Assembly (NCBI GenBank): GCA_963662035.1
Contig: CAVLDO010000007.1
Span: 22,345 to 86,344, forward strand
Direction of reading: 5' to 3'
DNA length: 64,000 nucleotides
From: Equibacterium sp963662035
GTDB taxonomy: Bacteria > Bacteroidota > Bacteroidia > Bacteroidales > UBA932
Position 1 is the first letter of the stretch. The number at the start of each line of letters is the position of its first letter. This document shows positions 8,717 to 17,604 of the stretch, in pieces. Position numbers and translations under genes: made by a program. The notes under the pieces are model-generated. The model saw nothing but the letters and a program-made list of their open reading frames with translations, ran no database searches and was not told the DNA's origin.

Positions 8717-10657
8717 TTAGTCTTTATAGTTGCGGGTTGCCACTTTGCAATATTCGAATTTAAGAGGCTCCTTGTGGAGTTCGGGCTCGCTTTCGCCCTT
8801 GTATTCCCAAGCCGCCACATACATATAGTTCTCGTCGTCGCGCTTGGTCTCGCCCTCTTCTGTCTGCATCTCCTCGCGGAAGTGTCCGCCGCAGGATTCG
8901 CGTCTGTTGAGAGCGTCGGTAGCCATAAGTTCGCCGATTTCAAGGAAGTCAGCCAGGCGCAGAGCCTTCTCGAGTTCCTGGTTGAAGACCTCTTTCTTGC
9001 CGGCCACATATACGTTGCTCCAGAATTCCTTCTTGAGAGCGCGAATCTTGCTGATGGCTGTCTTCAGCCCCTCTTCGTTGCGGGCCATTCCGACATATTC
9101 CCACATAATGTGGCCCAGCTCCTTGTGGATGCTGTCCACGGTGCGTTTGCCCTTGATTGAGAAGAGTCTGTCGATTTTCTCCTGAACTTTCTTCTCCGCC
9201 TCGGCAAATGCGGGGTGGTTGGTGTCGGTCTTGGGATCTTTGAATTTGGATGACAGATAGTCGCCGATGGTGTAAGGAAGTATGAAATAGCCGTCGGCAA
9301 GACCCTGCATAAGTGCGGATGCTCCCAAACGGTTTCCGCCGTGGTCGCTGAAGTTAGCTTCGCCGATTGCGTAGAGACCGGGGATGGTGGTCTGCAGGTT
9401 GTAGTCAACCCAAAGGCCGCCCATTGTGTAGTGGATGGCGGGGAATATCATCATAGGCTCCTTGTAGGGGTCCACATCGTTGATTTCCTCATACATCTGG
9501 AACAGGTTGCCGTATTTTTCCTCGATATATTTCTTGCCTTTCTGCTCCATGCAGGTCTTGAAGTCAAGGAACACCGCCAGGCCCTGCTCGTTCACGCCGT
9601 AGCCGGCGTCGCAGCGCTCTTTGGCTGCACGGGATGCCACATCGCGGGGCACAAGGTTGCCGAATGCGGGATAGCGGCGCTCCAGATAGTAGTCGCGGTC
9701 TTCTTCGGCAATGTCGCTGGGACGTTTGGTCCCCTTGCGGATTGCCATCACATCCTCTTTCTTCTTGGGAACCCAGATGCGGCCGTCGTTGCGCAGAGAC
9801 TCGCTCATCAGGGTCAGTTTGCTCTGCTGGTCGCCGTGCACGGGGATGCAGGTGGGGTGAATCTGGGCAAAGCAGGGGTTTGCGAAGAAAGCGCCCTTCT
9901 TGTAGCACTGCCATGCGGCGCTGCCGTTGGAGTTCATAGCATTGGTGGAGAGGAAGTATGTGTTGCCGTATCCGCCGCTGGCCACAACCACTGCGTGAGC
10001 GCCGAAGCGCTGGATTTCGCCGGTGGTGAGGTCACGCGCTATGATGCCTTTGGCCTCGCCACCGATAAGCACGAGGTCGAGCATTTCGTGACGGGGATAA
10101 CTCTTGACAGTACCTTTTGCCACCTGACGGTTGAGGGCGGCATAAGCTCCCAGCAGCAGCTGCTGACCGGTTTGACCGCGGGCGTAGAACGTACGCGAAA
10201 CCTGCGCGCCGCCGAAAGAGCGGTTGTCAAGCAGTCCGCCGTAATCGCGTGCAAAGGGGACACCCTGAGCCACGCACTGGTCGATGATGTTGCCGCTGAC
10301 CTCCGCCAGACGGTAAACATTGGCCTCGCGGCTGCGGTAGTCACCGCCTTTGATGGTGTCGTAGAAGAGGCGGAATACCGAGTCGTTATCGTTCTGGTAG
10401 TTCTTTGCAGCATTGATGCCGCCCTGTGCTGCGATGGAGTGCGCACGGCGGGGAGAATCGCTGATGCAGAAGATCTTAACGTTGTAGCCAAGCTCTCCAA
10501 GAGTAGCCGCAGCAGAGGCTCCGGCCAGACCTGTACCGATCACGATGATTTCCATCTTTTTCTTGTTGGCGGGGCTCACTACCTTGATGTGAGCCTTATG
10601 GTTGGTCCATTTATCGGCCAACGGCCCTTCGGGAACTTTGGAAATTAGTTCTGTCAT
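8717..10657 (-). CDS. frdA: Fumarate reductase/succinate dehydrogenase flavoprotein subunit
   Basis: 646 residues, very like the Bacteroides FrdA flavoproteins. The dinucleotide-binding motif is GTGLAGASAAATLGELG near residue 42, and the covalent-FAD histidine lies in the segment SPRRAHSIAAQGGINAA. Substrate-site regions such as HPTCIPVHG and the capping domain are present. It forms the catalytic dimer with FrdB. In related genomes the cytochrome b membrane subunit gene (frdC) lies directly upstream of frdA. Here the upstream neighbour is a divergent hydrolase only 86 bp away, so no frdC is present at this locus. Confidence 0.94.
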   Translation of the reverse strand: MTELISKVPEGPLADKWTNHKAHIKVVSPANKKKMEIIVIGTGLAGASAAATLGELGYNVKIFCISDSPRRAHSIAAQGGINAAKNYQNDNDSVFRLFYDTIKGGDYRSREANVYRLAEVSGNIIDQCVAQGVPFARDYGGLLDNRSFGGAQVSRTFYARGQTGQQLLLGAYAALNRQVAKGTVKSYPRHEMLDLVLIGGEAKGIIARDLTTGEIQRFGAHAVVVASGGYGNTYFLSTNAMNSNGSAAWQCYKKGAFFANPCFAQIHPTCIPVHGDQQSKLTLMSESLRNDGRIWVPKKKEDVMAIRKGTKRPSDIAEEDRDYYLERRYPAFGNLVPRDVASRAAKERCDAGYGVNEQGLAVFLDFKTCMEQKGKKYIEEKYGNLFQMYEEINDVDPYKEPMMIFPAIHYTMGGLWVDYNLQTTIPGLYAIGEANFSDHGGNRLGASALMQGLADGYFILPYTIGDYLSSKFKDPKTDTNHPAFAEAEKKVQEKIDRLFSIKGKRTVDSIHKELGHIMWEYVGMARNEEGLKTAISKIRALKKEFWSNVYVAGKKEVFNQELEKALRLADFLEIGELMATDALNRRESCGGHFREEMQTEEGETKRDDENYMYVAAWEYKGESEPELHKEPLKFEYCKVATRNYKD

Positions 10658-10689
10658 TAGAATTATAGTGTTAGTTATTAAGCTGTCTG

Positions 10690-10697
10690 CAAATATA
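10690..10697 (-). promoter_or_regulatory. -7 promoter box for frdAB
   Basis: Minus-strand TATATTTG, a perfect TAnnTTTG match 32 bases before the frdA ATG. It shows that frdA begins its own transcript, with no room for a frdC gene in between. Confidence 0.5.
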
Positions 10698-10743
10698 ATT
10701 CAAATAATTTATACCTTTACTCACCATTATCATATTTCTTTAA

Positions 10744-11547
10744 ATGGAGTTTTTTTCACTGGCCGGCAACATCGCCGCACACATAGAGGATTCGGGCAGC
10801 GGCAGCTCCACTATCTTGCTGCTGCACGGCTATATGGAGACAATGTACATCTGGGAGGATGTTTTTGAAGAGCTTTGCGGAGCCGGGTACAGAGTCATAA
10901 GGATGGATCTTCCCGGGCACGGCCTCACCTGCACCGCTCCGGTGGACTCTATGGAACTTATGGCCACAGTGGCCAAGGGGGTGCTGGATGTATGCAAGGT
11001 AGAGAAGGCCACGGTGGTGGGCCATTCGATGGGGGGATTTGTGGCAATAAACTGCTGCAGGATGTTTCCGGAGCGTTTTTGCGGCCTGGTGCTGCTCAAC
11101 AGCCACCCTTATGCCGACACTCCGGAGCAGAAATTGCAGCGGCGCAGGGAGATAGATATTATCGAAAGCGGCCATCTGCTCTCTCTGGCCGAACTCTCGA
11201 TACCAAGAACCTTTAATGAAGGCAATCTGCGCCCTTTGGACGAGAAAATCCGCGAAACTGTGGAACTGTGCGAGACCCACGACCCCGCCGGCATTGTGGC
11301 GGGCATCAAGGGTATGGAAGAGCGGAGCGATACCAGCGCCTTTCTTGAGAAATGCAGGATACCCAAACTGGCCATTTGCGGCGACAGCGACTTTTTGGTG
11401 ACACCTGCAGTGCGCGAGCGCCTTGCCTCAGACTGCCCGTCACTTCCGCTGGAAGTGCTGCCTGAGTGCGGACACAACGCCTTTTTGGAGGCTCCTGAGC
11501 GCACAATGGAGTTGTTGAGGGGCCTTCTTACCAGAGAAAATTGTTGA
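10744..11547 (+). CDS. Alpha/beta-fold hydrolase
   Basis: 267 residues with the alpha/beta-hydrolase layout: the oxyanion region LLLHGYMETMYIWED, the DLPGHG turn, the nucleophile elbow GHSMGG (Ser in the middle), an acid candidate in GDSDFLV, and the catalytic His in ECGHNAF. No signal peptide, so it should be cytoplasmic. It may be an esterase or a member of the MenH-like branch; the substrate cannot be told. It is divergent from frdA and its 3' end overlaps hflX by 20 bp in convergent orientation. Confidence 0.85.
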   Translation: MEFFSLAGNIAAHIEDSGSGSSTILLLHGYMETMYIWEDVFEELCGAGYRVIRMDLPGHGLTCTAPVDSMELMATVAKGVLDVCKVEKATVVGHSMGGFVAINCCRMFPERFCGLVLLNSHPYADTPEQKLQRRREIDIIESGHLLSLAELSIPRTFNEGNLRPLDEKIRETVELCETHDPAGIVAGIKGMEERSDTSAFLEKCRIPKLAICGDSDFLVTPAVRERLASDCPSLPLEVLPECGHNAFLEAPERTMELLRGLLTRENC

Positions 11548-12691
11548 ACGGATAGCGGCCGGCGTGGATTTCGGCCACCATCTTGTACAGGTCGGAGCGC
11601 ATTTTCTCCAGACCTGTCCTTTCACGCGCACTTATAAATATACAGGGGGTGTTCTCGCGTGCCATCCAGCTGTTTTTAATCTCCTCCACCGTGCGGTTGC
11701 GGTCGGTTTTGGCATCTATGGAGAATTCGTCGTAGAACTCCGGCGTGTAGGCGTCTATCTTGTTGAACACCATATACACCGGCTTGTCGCCGGCGCCTAT
11801 GTCTTTTAAGGTCTGGTTCACCACCTTTATCTGGTCTTCGAAGTTGGGGTGGGAGATGTCCACCACGTGCATCAGGATGTCGGCCTCGCGCACCTCGTCG
11901 AGCGTGCTCTTGAATGCCTCTATAAGCTGTGTGGGGAGCTTTCTGATGAATCCGACCGTGTCGCTCAGCAGAAAAGGGACATTCTCCAGCACCACCTTGC
12001 GCACAGTGGTGTCAAGGGTGGCGAAGAGCTTGTTTTCGGCAAAAACGTCGCTCTTGGAGAGCAGGTTCATAATGGTGCTCTTGCCCACATTGGTGTATCC
12101 TACCAGCGAAATGCGCACCAGCGAGCCGCGGTTGCCCCTCTGCGAGGCCATCTGGCGGTCAATTTTTTTTAGCTGCTCCTTAAGCAGCGAGATGCGGCTC
12201 AGCACAATGCGGCGGTCTGTCTCAAGCTGGCTCTCACCCGGGCCTCTCATATTGATGCCGCCCCTCTGCCTCTCGAGGTGGGTCCACATACCGGTCAGGC
12301 GGGGCAGGAGATATTGATATTGTGCAAGTTCCACCTGCGTCTTGGCATACGCCGTGCGGGCGCGGGAGGCGAATATGTCCAATATCAGGCCGGTGCGGTC
12401 TATCACGCTGCAGTGAGTCTCCTTCTCTATGTTGCGCATCTGGGTTGGGCTGAGCTCATCGTCGAATATCACATAGTCGATGGCGTTTTCTTCCACATAT
12501 GCCTTGACTTCGGCAAGTTTGCCGCTGCCGAAGTAGGTGCCGGAATAGGGGTGGTCCAGCCTTTGCACAAACCGTTTGCGCACCTCAATGTCAGCCGTCC
12601 TGGCCAGAAAGTCAAGTTCGTCGAGATATTCTTCGCTCTGCCTTGTCTGGTTTTTGTCCCTGATTACCGTGGCTATCACTGCACTTTCCAT
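11528..12691 (-). CDS. hflX: Ribosome-associated GTPase HflX
   Basis: About 387 residues. HflX binds the large ribosomal subunit and can split stalled ribosomes under stress. An N-terminal nucleotide-binding domain (IDYVIFDDELSPTQMRNIE) is followed by the glycine-rich linker (RGGINMRGPGESQLETDRR) and a GTPase domain with G1 GYTNVGKST, G3 DTVGFIRKLP and G4 NKID. I chose the start at 12691 (MESAVIATV). A longer reading to 12730 would begin inside the tonB terminator hairpin. It overlaps the alpha/beta hydrolase by 20 bp at the 3' end. Confidence 0.93.
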   Translation of the reverse strand: MESAVIATVIRDKNQTRQSEEYLDELDFLARTADIEVRKRFVQRLDHPYSGTYFGSGKLAEVKAYVEENAIDYVIFDDELSPTQMRNIEKETHCSVIDRTGLILDIFASRARTAYAKTQVELAQYQYLLPRLTGMWTHLERQRGGINMRGPGESQLETDRRIVLSRISLLKEQLKKIDRQMASQRGNRGSLVRISLVGYTNVGKSTIMNLLSKSDVFAENKLFATLDTTVRKVVLENVPFLLSDTVGFIRKLPTQLIEAFKSTLDEVREADILMHVVDISHPNFEDQIKVVNQTLKDIGAGDKPVYMVFNKIDAYTPEFYDEFSIDAKTDRNRTVEEIKNSWMARENTPCIFISARERTGLEKMRSDLYKMVAEIHAGRYPFNNFLW

Positions 12692-12710
12692 CTGCAAGCT
12701 GTTTTTAAAG

Positions 12711-12745
12711 TAAAAAAGAGGCGGCCGCATCTGTGGGGCCGCCTC
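12711..12745 (-). terminator. Terminator after tonB
   Basis: A perfect 9-bp stem (GAGGCGGCC with GGCCGCCTC) and a 10-base loop, followed on the minus strand by TTTTTTAC. It lies between tonB and hflX and separates their transcripts. Confidence 0.8.
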
Positions 12746-12769
12746 TCTATGTTGTTTGACAATATCCTG

Positions 12770-13459
12770 TTATTTGAGCTGGAAGATAACGGGGAAGGTG
12801 TAGGTGACCTTGACCGCACGGTCGCGCTGCTTGCCGGGAGTCCACTTGGGGGAGCTGGAAACAACCCTGACGGCCTCCTTGTCCAAGGAGGGGTCGACGC
12901 CGCGGAGCACCTTGACATCCTTTACGCTGCCGTCGGTGTTAACGGTGAACTGCAGGGTAACTCGACCCTGGATACCGTTTTCCTTGGCAATGTCGGGATA
13001 GGAAAGGTTCTTGTTCACCCATTTGGAGAATTCGTTGGCGTCACCGCCGTTGAAAAGGGGTTTCTGCTCCACCAGAGCGAAGGGGATTGCCTCTTCTTCA
13101 ACCGATTCCTCACCGACTTCGTAGCCGTAGTCGTTCATATCGACGCCGAGATCCTCGCTGTCCTCGAAGGAGAACATCTCCTCGTCCACCTTGATGTCGT
13201 CGTCAACGATGTCGATGGCATCGGAGAGGATGGGAATCGTGGGCATCGAAGGGCGGGCGATCTGCTCCTCTTCGGTGATAGGGATTATCTCTTCCTCTGC
13301 TGCGATAACCTCCTGAGTGGTAAGGTCCATCGTCTTAACTTCGCCCGATTTCCACTCGAAGGCAACCAGCACGATGATAAGGGTGATTATGAGCCCTATT
13401 TCCAGAAAGAAGGTCGAACTTTTGGTAAGATCGGCTTTGGGTGATTTTTTGACTTCCAT
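12770..13459 (-). CDS. TonB-family energy transducer
   Basis: 229 residues. An N-terminal membrane anchor (residues about 18-39, FFLEIGLIITLIIVLVAFEW) is followed by an acidic, Glu/Asp-rich periplasmic linker. The C-terminal TonB domain (WVNKNLSYPDIAKENGIQG to VTYTFPVIFQLK) carries the typical GRVTLQFTVNTDGSVKDVKVLRG phrase in two halves. It couples the proton-motive force, through ExbB/ExbD, to outer-membrane receptors such as SusC-type transporters. No exbBD lies next to it. It has its own -7 box (13481-13488) and terminator and is a single-gene unit. Bacteroidetes usually have several TonB paralogues, so no symbol is given. Confidence 0.9.
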   Translation of the reverse strand: MEVKKSPKADLTKSSTFFLEIGLIITLIIVLVAFEWKSGEVKTMDLTTQEVIAAEEEIIPITEEEQIARPSMPTIPILSDAIDIVDDDIKVDEEMFSFEDSEDLGVDMNDYGYEVGEESVEEEAIPFALVEQKPLFNGGDANEFSKWVNKNLSYPDIAKENGIQGRVTLQFTVNTDGSVKDVKVLRGVDPSLDKEAVRVVSSSPKWTPGKQRDRAVKVTYTFPVIFQLK

Positions 13460-13480
13460 AATGCGTTATTCTTCAACTCT

Positions 13481-13488
13481 CAAAAGTA
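13481..13488 (-). promoter_or_regulatory. -7 promoter box for tonB-family gene
   Basis: Minus-strand TACTTTTG, a perfect TAnnTTTG match, 21 bases before the ATG at 13459. Confidence 0.5.
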
Positions 13489-13525
13489 GGGAGAATAATT
13501 TATTTGTCAAAATATTGTTGAAAAA

Positions 13526-14470
13526 TTATTTAACCAAGCCCATATCCTTGAGAATGTTATTGGTCTTATTCACAGCCTCGGCGCTCTTGTCGAATGCGGC
13601 CTTCTCTTCTGCGGTGAGATCCATCTCAACGACCTTCTCCACGCCGTTTCTGCCGATTACTGCAGGCACGCCGATGCAGATGTCGCTCTTGCCGTATTCG
13701 CCGTCCAGAGCCACGCAGCAGGGGAACACCTTCTTCTGGTCGAGAATTATGGATTTGACCATAGATGCTGCAGCTGCGCCGGGAGCATACCATGCTGAGG
13801 TGCCCAGCAGCTTGGTGAGGGTTGCGCCGCCCACCATAGTGTCTGCGACAATCTTGTCGGCAACCTCTTTACTCACGATGTCGGTGACTTTGCGGCTCTT
13901 GTAGGTGGCCTTGCTGATGAGGGGAATCATAGTGGTGTCGCCGTGACCGCCTATCACGATGCCCTCAACGTCGCTGGGAGCAGCGCCGGTAGCCTGGCTG
14001 ATGTAGTAGCAGAAGCGGCTGCTGTCGAGCTGTCCGCCCATACCCACAACCCTGTTTTTGGGCAGACCGGAGCTCTTGTAGGTGAGGTAGGTCATAGTGT
14101 CCATAGGGTTGGCGATGATCATAAACACTGCATCGGGAGAGTACTCGTATGCGCTCTTTACAACAGAATTGACGATGCCTGCGTTGACGCCGATAAGCTC
14201 TTCGCGGGTCATTCCCGGCTTGCGGGGAACGCCGCTGGTGATTACGATAACGTCGCTGCCAGCTGTGGCCTTGTAGTCGTTGGTGACTCCCTTGATGCGG
14301 GTGTCAAAGCCATAGAGCTTGGCGGTCTGCATCATATCGATCGCCTTGCCTTCGGAGACTCCCTCCTTGATGTCGATGAGAACGAGGTCGGAAACACATC
14401 CGGTGTGAGCGACTGCGTTGGCAACTGTTGCGCCCACGTTGCCCGCGCCGATAACTGTTACTTTTGCCAT
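13526..14470 (-). CDS. mdh: Malate dehydrogenase
   Basis: 314 residues of the LDH-like malate dehydrogenase family, which interconverts malate and oxaloacetate with NAD. The NAD-binding motif is GAGNVGATVANAVA (residues 7-20). An acidic residue after the second strand (LIDIKEG) favours NAD over NADP. The substrate-binding arginines lie in GVPRKPGMTREEL, and the catalytic His is in GGHGDTTMIPL. Single-gene unit divergent from ybeY. In a fumarate-reducing Bacteroidales cell it feeds the oxaloacetate-malate-fumarate-succinate branch that ends in the FrdAB enzyme of this window. Confidence 0.95.
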   Translation of the reverse strand: MAKVTVIGAGNVGATVANAVAHTGCVSDLVLIDIKEGVSEGKAIDMMQTAKLYGFDTRIKGVTNDYKATAGSDVIVITSGVPRKPGMTREELIGVNAGIVNSVVKSAYEYSPDAVFMIIANPMDTMTYLTYKSSGLPKNRVVGMGGQLDSSRFCYYISQATGAAPSDVEGIVIGGHGDTTMIPLISKATYKSRKVTDIVSKEVADKIVADTMVGGATLTKLLGTSAWYAPGAAAASMVKSIILDQKKVFPCCVALDGEYGKSDICIGVPAVIGRNGVEKVVEMDLTAEEKAAFDKSAEAVNKTNNILKDMGLVK

Positions 14471-14504
14471 TTTTAATAAGTTTTTAGAAGTTTATTTAAT
14501 TTGA

Positions 14505-14512
14505 TACTTTTG
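14505..14512 (+). promoter_or_regulatory. -7 promoter box for ybeY-mnmG
   Basis: TACTTTTG, a perfect TAnnTTTG match, 31 bases before the ybeY ATG. It lies inside the mdh leader, so the two divergent promoters overlap. Confidence 0.5.
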
Positions 14513-14531
14513 CCGAAAACCATAAGTGGCG

Positions 14532-14539
14532 CAAAGTTA
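14532..14539 (-). promoter_or_regulatory. -7 promoter box for mdh
   Basis: Minus-strand TAACTTTG, a perfect TAnnTTTG match. It would give an mdh leader of about 55 bases and is face to face with the ybeY promoter. Confidence 0.45.
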
Positions 14540-14543
14540 GCAA

Positions 14544-14981
14544 ATGATTTCTTTTTTTAAAGAAAACACTGCTTTTGAAATCAAAAGCAAAAACAAAATA
14601 AAGAGGTGGTTAAAATCTGTAGCCGAAGGGTACGGGTTCAAGGCCGGCGACCTCAACTACATTTTCTGCAGCGACGACTATCTGCTGCAGATAAACCGGC
14701 AGTATCTCTCGCACGACTACTACACCGACATAATAACCTTTGACTTGCGGGAGGATCCCTCTTCAAAGAGGCTTGACGGCGACATTTTCATAAGCGTGGA
14801 CACAGTGCGCGCCAACGGCGAGGAGTACGGCGAGGGCTTCGAGCGGGAGATGATGCGTGTCATAAGCCACGGCCTGCTGCATCTGGCCGGCTTTGACGAC
14901 CATACTGAAGAAGAGCAGAAAGAGATGCGGGCGGCGGAGAACCGCGCCCTTGAGCAATGGAATTCGATTACGATGTCATAG
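14544..14981 (+). CDS. ybeY: Endoribonuclease YbeY
   Basis: 145 residues. YbeY is a zinc metallo-endoribonuclease involved in 16S rRNA 3'-end maturation and ribosome quality control. The metal-binding motif HGLLHLAGFDDH gives the three zinc-binding histidines in the H-x3-H-x5-H pattern. TDIITFDL upstream matches the conserved core of the family. The 3' end overlaps the mnmG start by 25 bp, so translation of the two is probably coupled. Length is normal. Confidence 0.95.
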   Translation: MISFFKENTAFEIKSKNKIKRWLKSVAEGYGFKAGDLNYIFCSDDYLLQINRQYLSHDYYTDIITFDLREDPSSKRLDGDIFISVDTVRANGEEYGEGFEREMMRVISHGLLHLAGFDDHTEEEQKEMRAAENRALEQWNSITMS

Positions 14982-16849
14982 TTGTGGGGGCGGGGCACGC
15001 CGGCTGCGAGGCCGCTGCCGCCGCCGCCGATATGGGGGCGCACACGCTGCTGCTCACAATGGATATGCGCGGCATCGCCCAAATGTCGTGCAACCCTGCC
15101 GTGGGCGGCATCGCCAAAGGGCAGATAGTGCGCGAAATAGATGCGCTGGGGGGCTACAGCGGCATTGTCACCGACCGCTCCACCCTGCAGTTCAGGATGC
15201 TTAACAAGAGCAAGGGGCCGGCGATGTGGAGCCCGAGGGCCCAGTGCGACAAGACCCTTTTTACCCTCAACTGGCGCAGTGTGCTGGAGAATCTGCCGCT
15301 GGATATGTGGCAGGACACCGTCTCTGCGCTGCTGCTGGATAAGGGGCGCGTGACGGGGGTGAGGACCTCGATGGGCACCGAATTCCGCTCCCGTGCGGTG
15401 ATTATCACAGCCGGCACATTTCTCGCGGGCAAATTATTCATAGGGCAGCAGAGCGCAGCCGGCGGCCGCATAGGGGAACTGGCGAGCTACGGGATAGCCG
15501 ACCAGTTGCGCGCAGAGGGGATAACAGTGGGGCGGATGAAGACCGGCACCCCGCCCCGCATAGACACCCGCTCCATAGACCTTTCTAAACTTCAGGTGCA
15601 GACGGGCGACGAACGCCCCGCCCGCTTCAGCTTCACAAAAGAGAAATCTGCCGTGCAGGGGGGCAGGGAGCAGATGCCCTGCTACATTGTGCACACCAAC
15701 GAAAGGGTGCACGATATACTGCGCGCCGCATTTGACCAGTCGCCCCTTTTCACCGGCAAGATAGTGGGAATAGGGCCGCGCTACTGCCCCTCGATAGAGG
15801 ACAAGCTGCGCACATTCGCCGACAAGGATTCCCACCAGCTGTTTCTTGAGCCAGAAGGGTGGCACACCTGCGAGTATTACCTGCAGGGATTCTCCTCTTC
15901 GCTGCCCACGGACACCCAGATAAGGGCGCTGCGGGAGATAGAGGGATTTGAGAACATCCGCATTTTCCGCCCCGCCTACGCCGTGGAATATGACTATTTT
16001 GACCCGTCGCAGCTCAAGGGGTCGCTTGAAAGCCGCGTGGTGCAGGGGCTGTTCCTTGCAGGTCAGGTCAACGGCACCACCGGCTATGAAGAGGCTGCCG
16101 CGCAGGGGCTTATGGCCGGCATAAACGCCGCCCTCAAGGTGAAGGGCGCAGAACCCTTCATACTCAAGCGGGACGAGGCTTATATAGGCGTGCTGATAGA
16201 CGACCTCATCACCAAAGGGGTGGATGAGCCTTACCGTATGTTCACCTCCAGGGCGGAATACCGCATATTGCTGCGGCAGGACGACGCCGACCGCCGGCTC
16301 ACTCCCAAAGGGCACGCTCTCGGGCTCATCGGCGCGGGCCGTCTGCGCGATATGGAGAGCAAATACGAGGCGGTGGAGCGGGTGCGCGGCATTCTGTGCG
16401 AAACCGGCCTGACGCCTCGGGAGGCCAACGGGTATCTTGAGAGCGTGGGCAGCGCCCCCATAGACAGCAGACGCCGTATGGGAGAGCTGCTCACCCGCCC
16501 GGGAGTGTCTCTCCAAGGGCTTATAGATGCAGCCGCGCCGGGTACTCTGCCCGATTTGGGACTGGATGATGCTGAACCTCAAGAGAGGGCGGAGATACTC
16601 GAAGATGTGGAAATTGCGGTGAAATATCAGGGATATATAGAGCGGGAGCGGCGCCTTGCCGACAAGATTCTACGGCTGGAGAATATCCGGATACCGGAGA
16701 ATTTCGATTTTGAGAAGGTGACTTCGCTGAGCATAGAGTGCCGCATCAAGCTTAACCGCTACCGGCCCGCCACCATTGCGCAGGCTTCGCGCATCAGCGG
16801 CGTTTCCCCGGCCGACATATCGGTGCTGCTGGTCTATTTCGGCCGCTGA
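14957..16849 (+). CDS. mnmG: tRNA uridine-5-carboxymethylaminomethyl synthesis protein MnmG
   Basis: 630 residues. With MnmE it installs the (carboxymethyl)aminomethyl group on U34 of certain tRNAs, which stabilises wobble decoding. FAD-binding is shown by VVGAGHAGCEAAAAAADMG near residue 9, and the family motif GGIAKGQIVREIDALGG follows. The GidA signatures GTPPRID and GTTGYEEAAAQGLMAGINAA are present, and a C-terminal helical domain ends with the SRISGVSPADISVLLV segment. Length matches the family. The start overlaps ybeY by 25 bp. Confidence 0.96.
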   Translation: MEFDYDVIVVGAGHAGCEAAAAAADMGAHTLLLTMDMRGIAQMSCNPAVGGIAKGQIVREIDALGGYSGIVTDRSTLQFRMLNKSKGPAMWSPRAQCDKTLFTLNWRSVLENLPLDMWQDTVSALLLDKGRVTGVRTSMGTEFRSRAVIITAGTFLAGKLFIGQQSAAGGRIGELASYGIADQLRAEGITVGRMKTGTPPRIDTRSIDLSKLQVQTGDERPARFSFTKEKSAVQGGREQMPCYIVHTNERVHDILRAAFDQSPLFTGKIVGIGPRYCPSIEDKLRTFADKDSHQLFLEPEGWHTCEYYLQGFSSSLPTDTQIRALREIEGFENIRIFRPAYAVEYDYFDPSQLKGSLESRVVQGLFLAGQVNGTTGYEEAAAQGLMAGINAALKVKGAEPFILKRDEAYIGVLIDDLITKGVDEPYRMFTSRAEYRILLRQDDADRRLTPKGHALGLIGAGRLRDMESKYEAVERVRGILCETGLTPREANGYLESVGSAPIDSRRRMGELLTRPGVSLQGLIDAAAPGTLPDLGLDDAEPQERAEILEDVEIAVKYQGYIERERRLADKILRLENIRIPENFDFEKVTSLSIECRIKLNRYRPATIAQASRISGVSPADISVLLVYFGR

Positions 16850-16864
16850 ATAAAGGGCTTATCT

Positions 16865-16912
16865 TGCGCATCAAAATAGCTGACGCCTACAGGGGTGCAG
16901 CGTTGATGCGCA
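16865..16912. terminator. Inverted repeat between convergent mnmG and GNAT genes
   Basis: A perfect 10-bp inverted repeat (TGCGCATCAA ... TTGATGCGCA) encloses a second partial stem (CGCC ... GGGTG). It fills the gap between two convergent genes and could act as a bidirectional terminator, although neither side has a good T tract. Confidence 0.45.
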
Positions 16913-16917
16913 CCGAA

Positions 16918-17604
16918 TCAATCCATCGGGTAGCTGAACACGGCGTCGTTGCCGCTCAGGCGGAAAGCGGCGGAAAGCGGGCGCACCAGAGCCCACGGAC
17001 GGGGCGGGGCGGCAGGAGTTGCAGCCGGGTTGAGCCGCGCTTCTCTTATTATATAGTGCAGCATAGGGGCGCTCCACTGGAAATAATTGCATACAAGAGC
17101 CTTGTGCCGCAGCATAAAGAGTTGCGACGCCCGCATTGCGCCTATGTTGCGGGGCTGCTCGCAGGCCGGCAGGCCGCCGCGCCTGAAAATCTCCTGCGTG
17201 AAGCCGTGCCTGCGGTAATAGGCGGCAAGGCCGCTGTCGGCGTCCATCGGGCGCAGAATCAGGAAGTCCCACCCTTCCCGGCGGGCATTTTCGGCCGCAT
17301 ACTCTATAAGGCTGCCGGCGTATCCGAGTCCCCGGCAGTCGGGGGTGGTGCACAGGGCGTAGAGGTAAAAACCATGGTAATACTTGTGATAATGTCCGTC
17401 ACCGCCTGCCTCCTCGCCCGAGACATAACTTATCTGAAAGGCGGATAGGGTGCTCACCACCCTCCCCTGCTCCAGACGGCACAGCAGCCTGCGGTCGGTG
17501 GAGGGGGAAAGAAAGTGGTCAAGATACTCCCGGCCGCTGGTAAAGCACTCTTCAAGCAGGGCTCTGACCCCTATGCGGTCGTCCTCCGTGGCAAACCTGA
17601 TCAT
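16918..17604 (-). CDS. GNAT-family N-acetyltransferase
   Basis: 228 residues with a GNAT fold. The acetyl-CoA loop is the segment LYALCTTPDCRGLGYAGSLI (R/Q-x-x-G-x-G/A pattern at CRGLGYAG), followed by DFLILRPMDADSGLAAYYRRHGF, the usual C-terminal strand and helix of the fold. The last 80 residues form an extra C-terminal region without a recognised family. Its start overlaps the stop of the acyl-CoA ligase gene by 4 bp (ATGA), so it is translationally coupled to it. The acetylated substrate is unknown. Confidence 0.82.
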   Translation of the reverse strand: MIRFATEDDRIGVRALLEECFTSGREYLDHFLSPSTDRRLLCRLEQGRVVSTLSAFQISYVSGEEAGGDGHYHKYYHGFYLYALCTTPDCRGLGYAGSLIEYAAENARREGWDFLILRPMDADSGLAAYYRRHGFTQEIFRRGGLPACEQPRNIGAMRASQLFMLRHKALVCNYFQWSAPMLHYIIREARLNPAATPAAPPRPWALVRPLSAAFRLSGNDAVFSYPMD

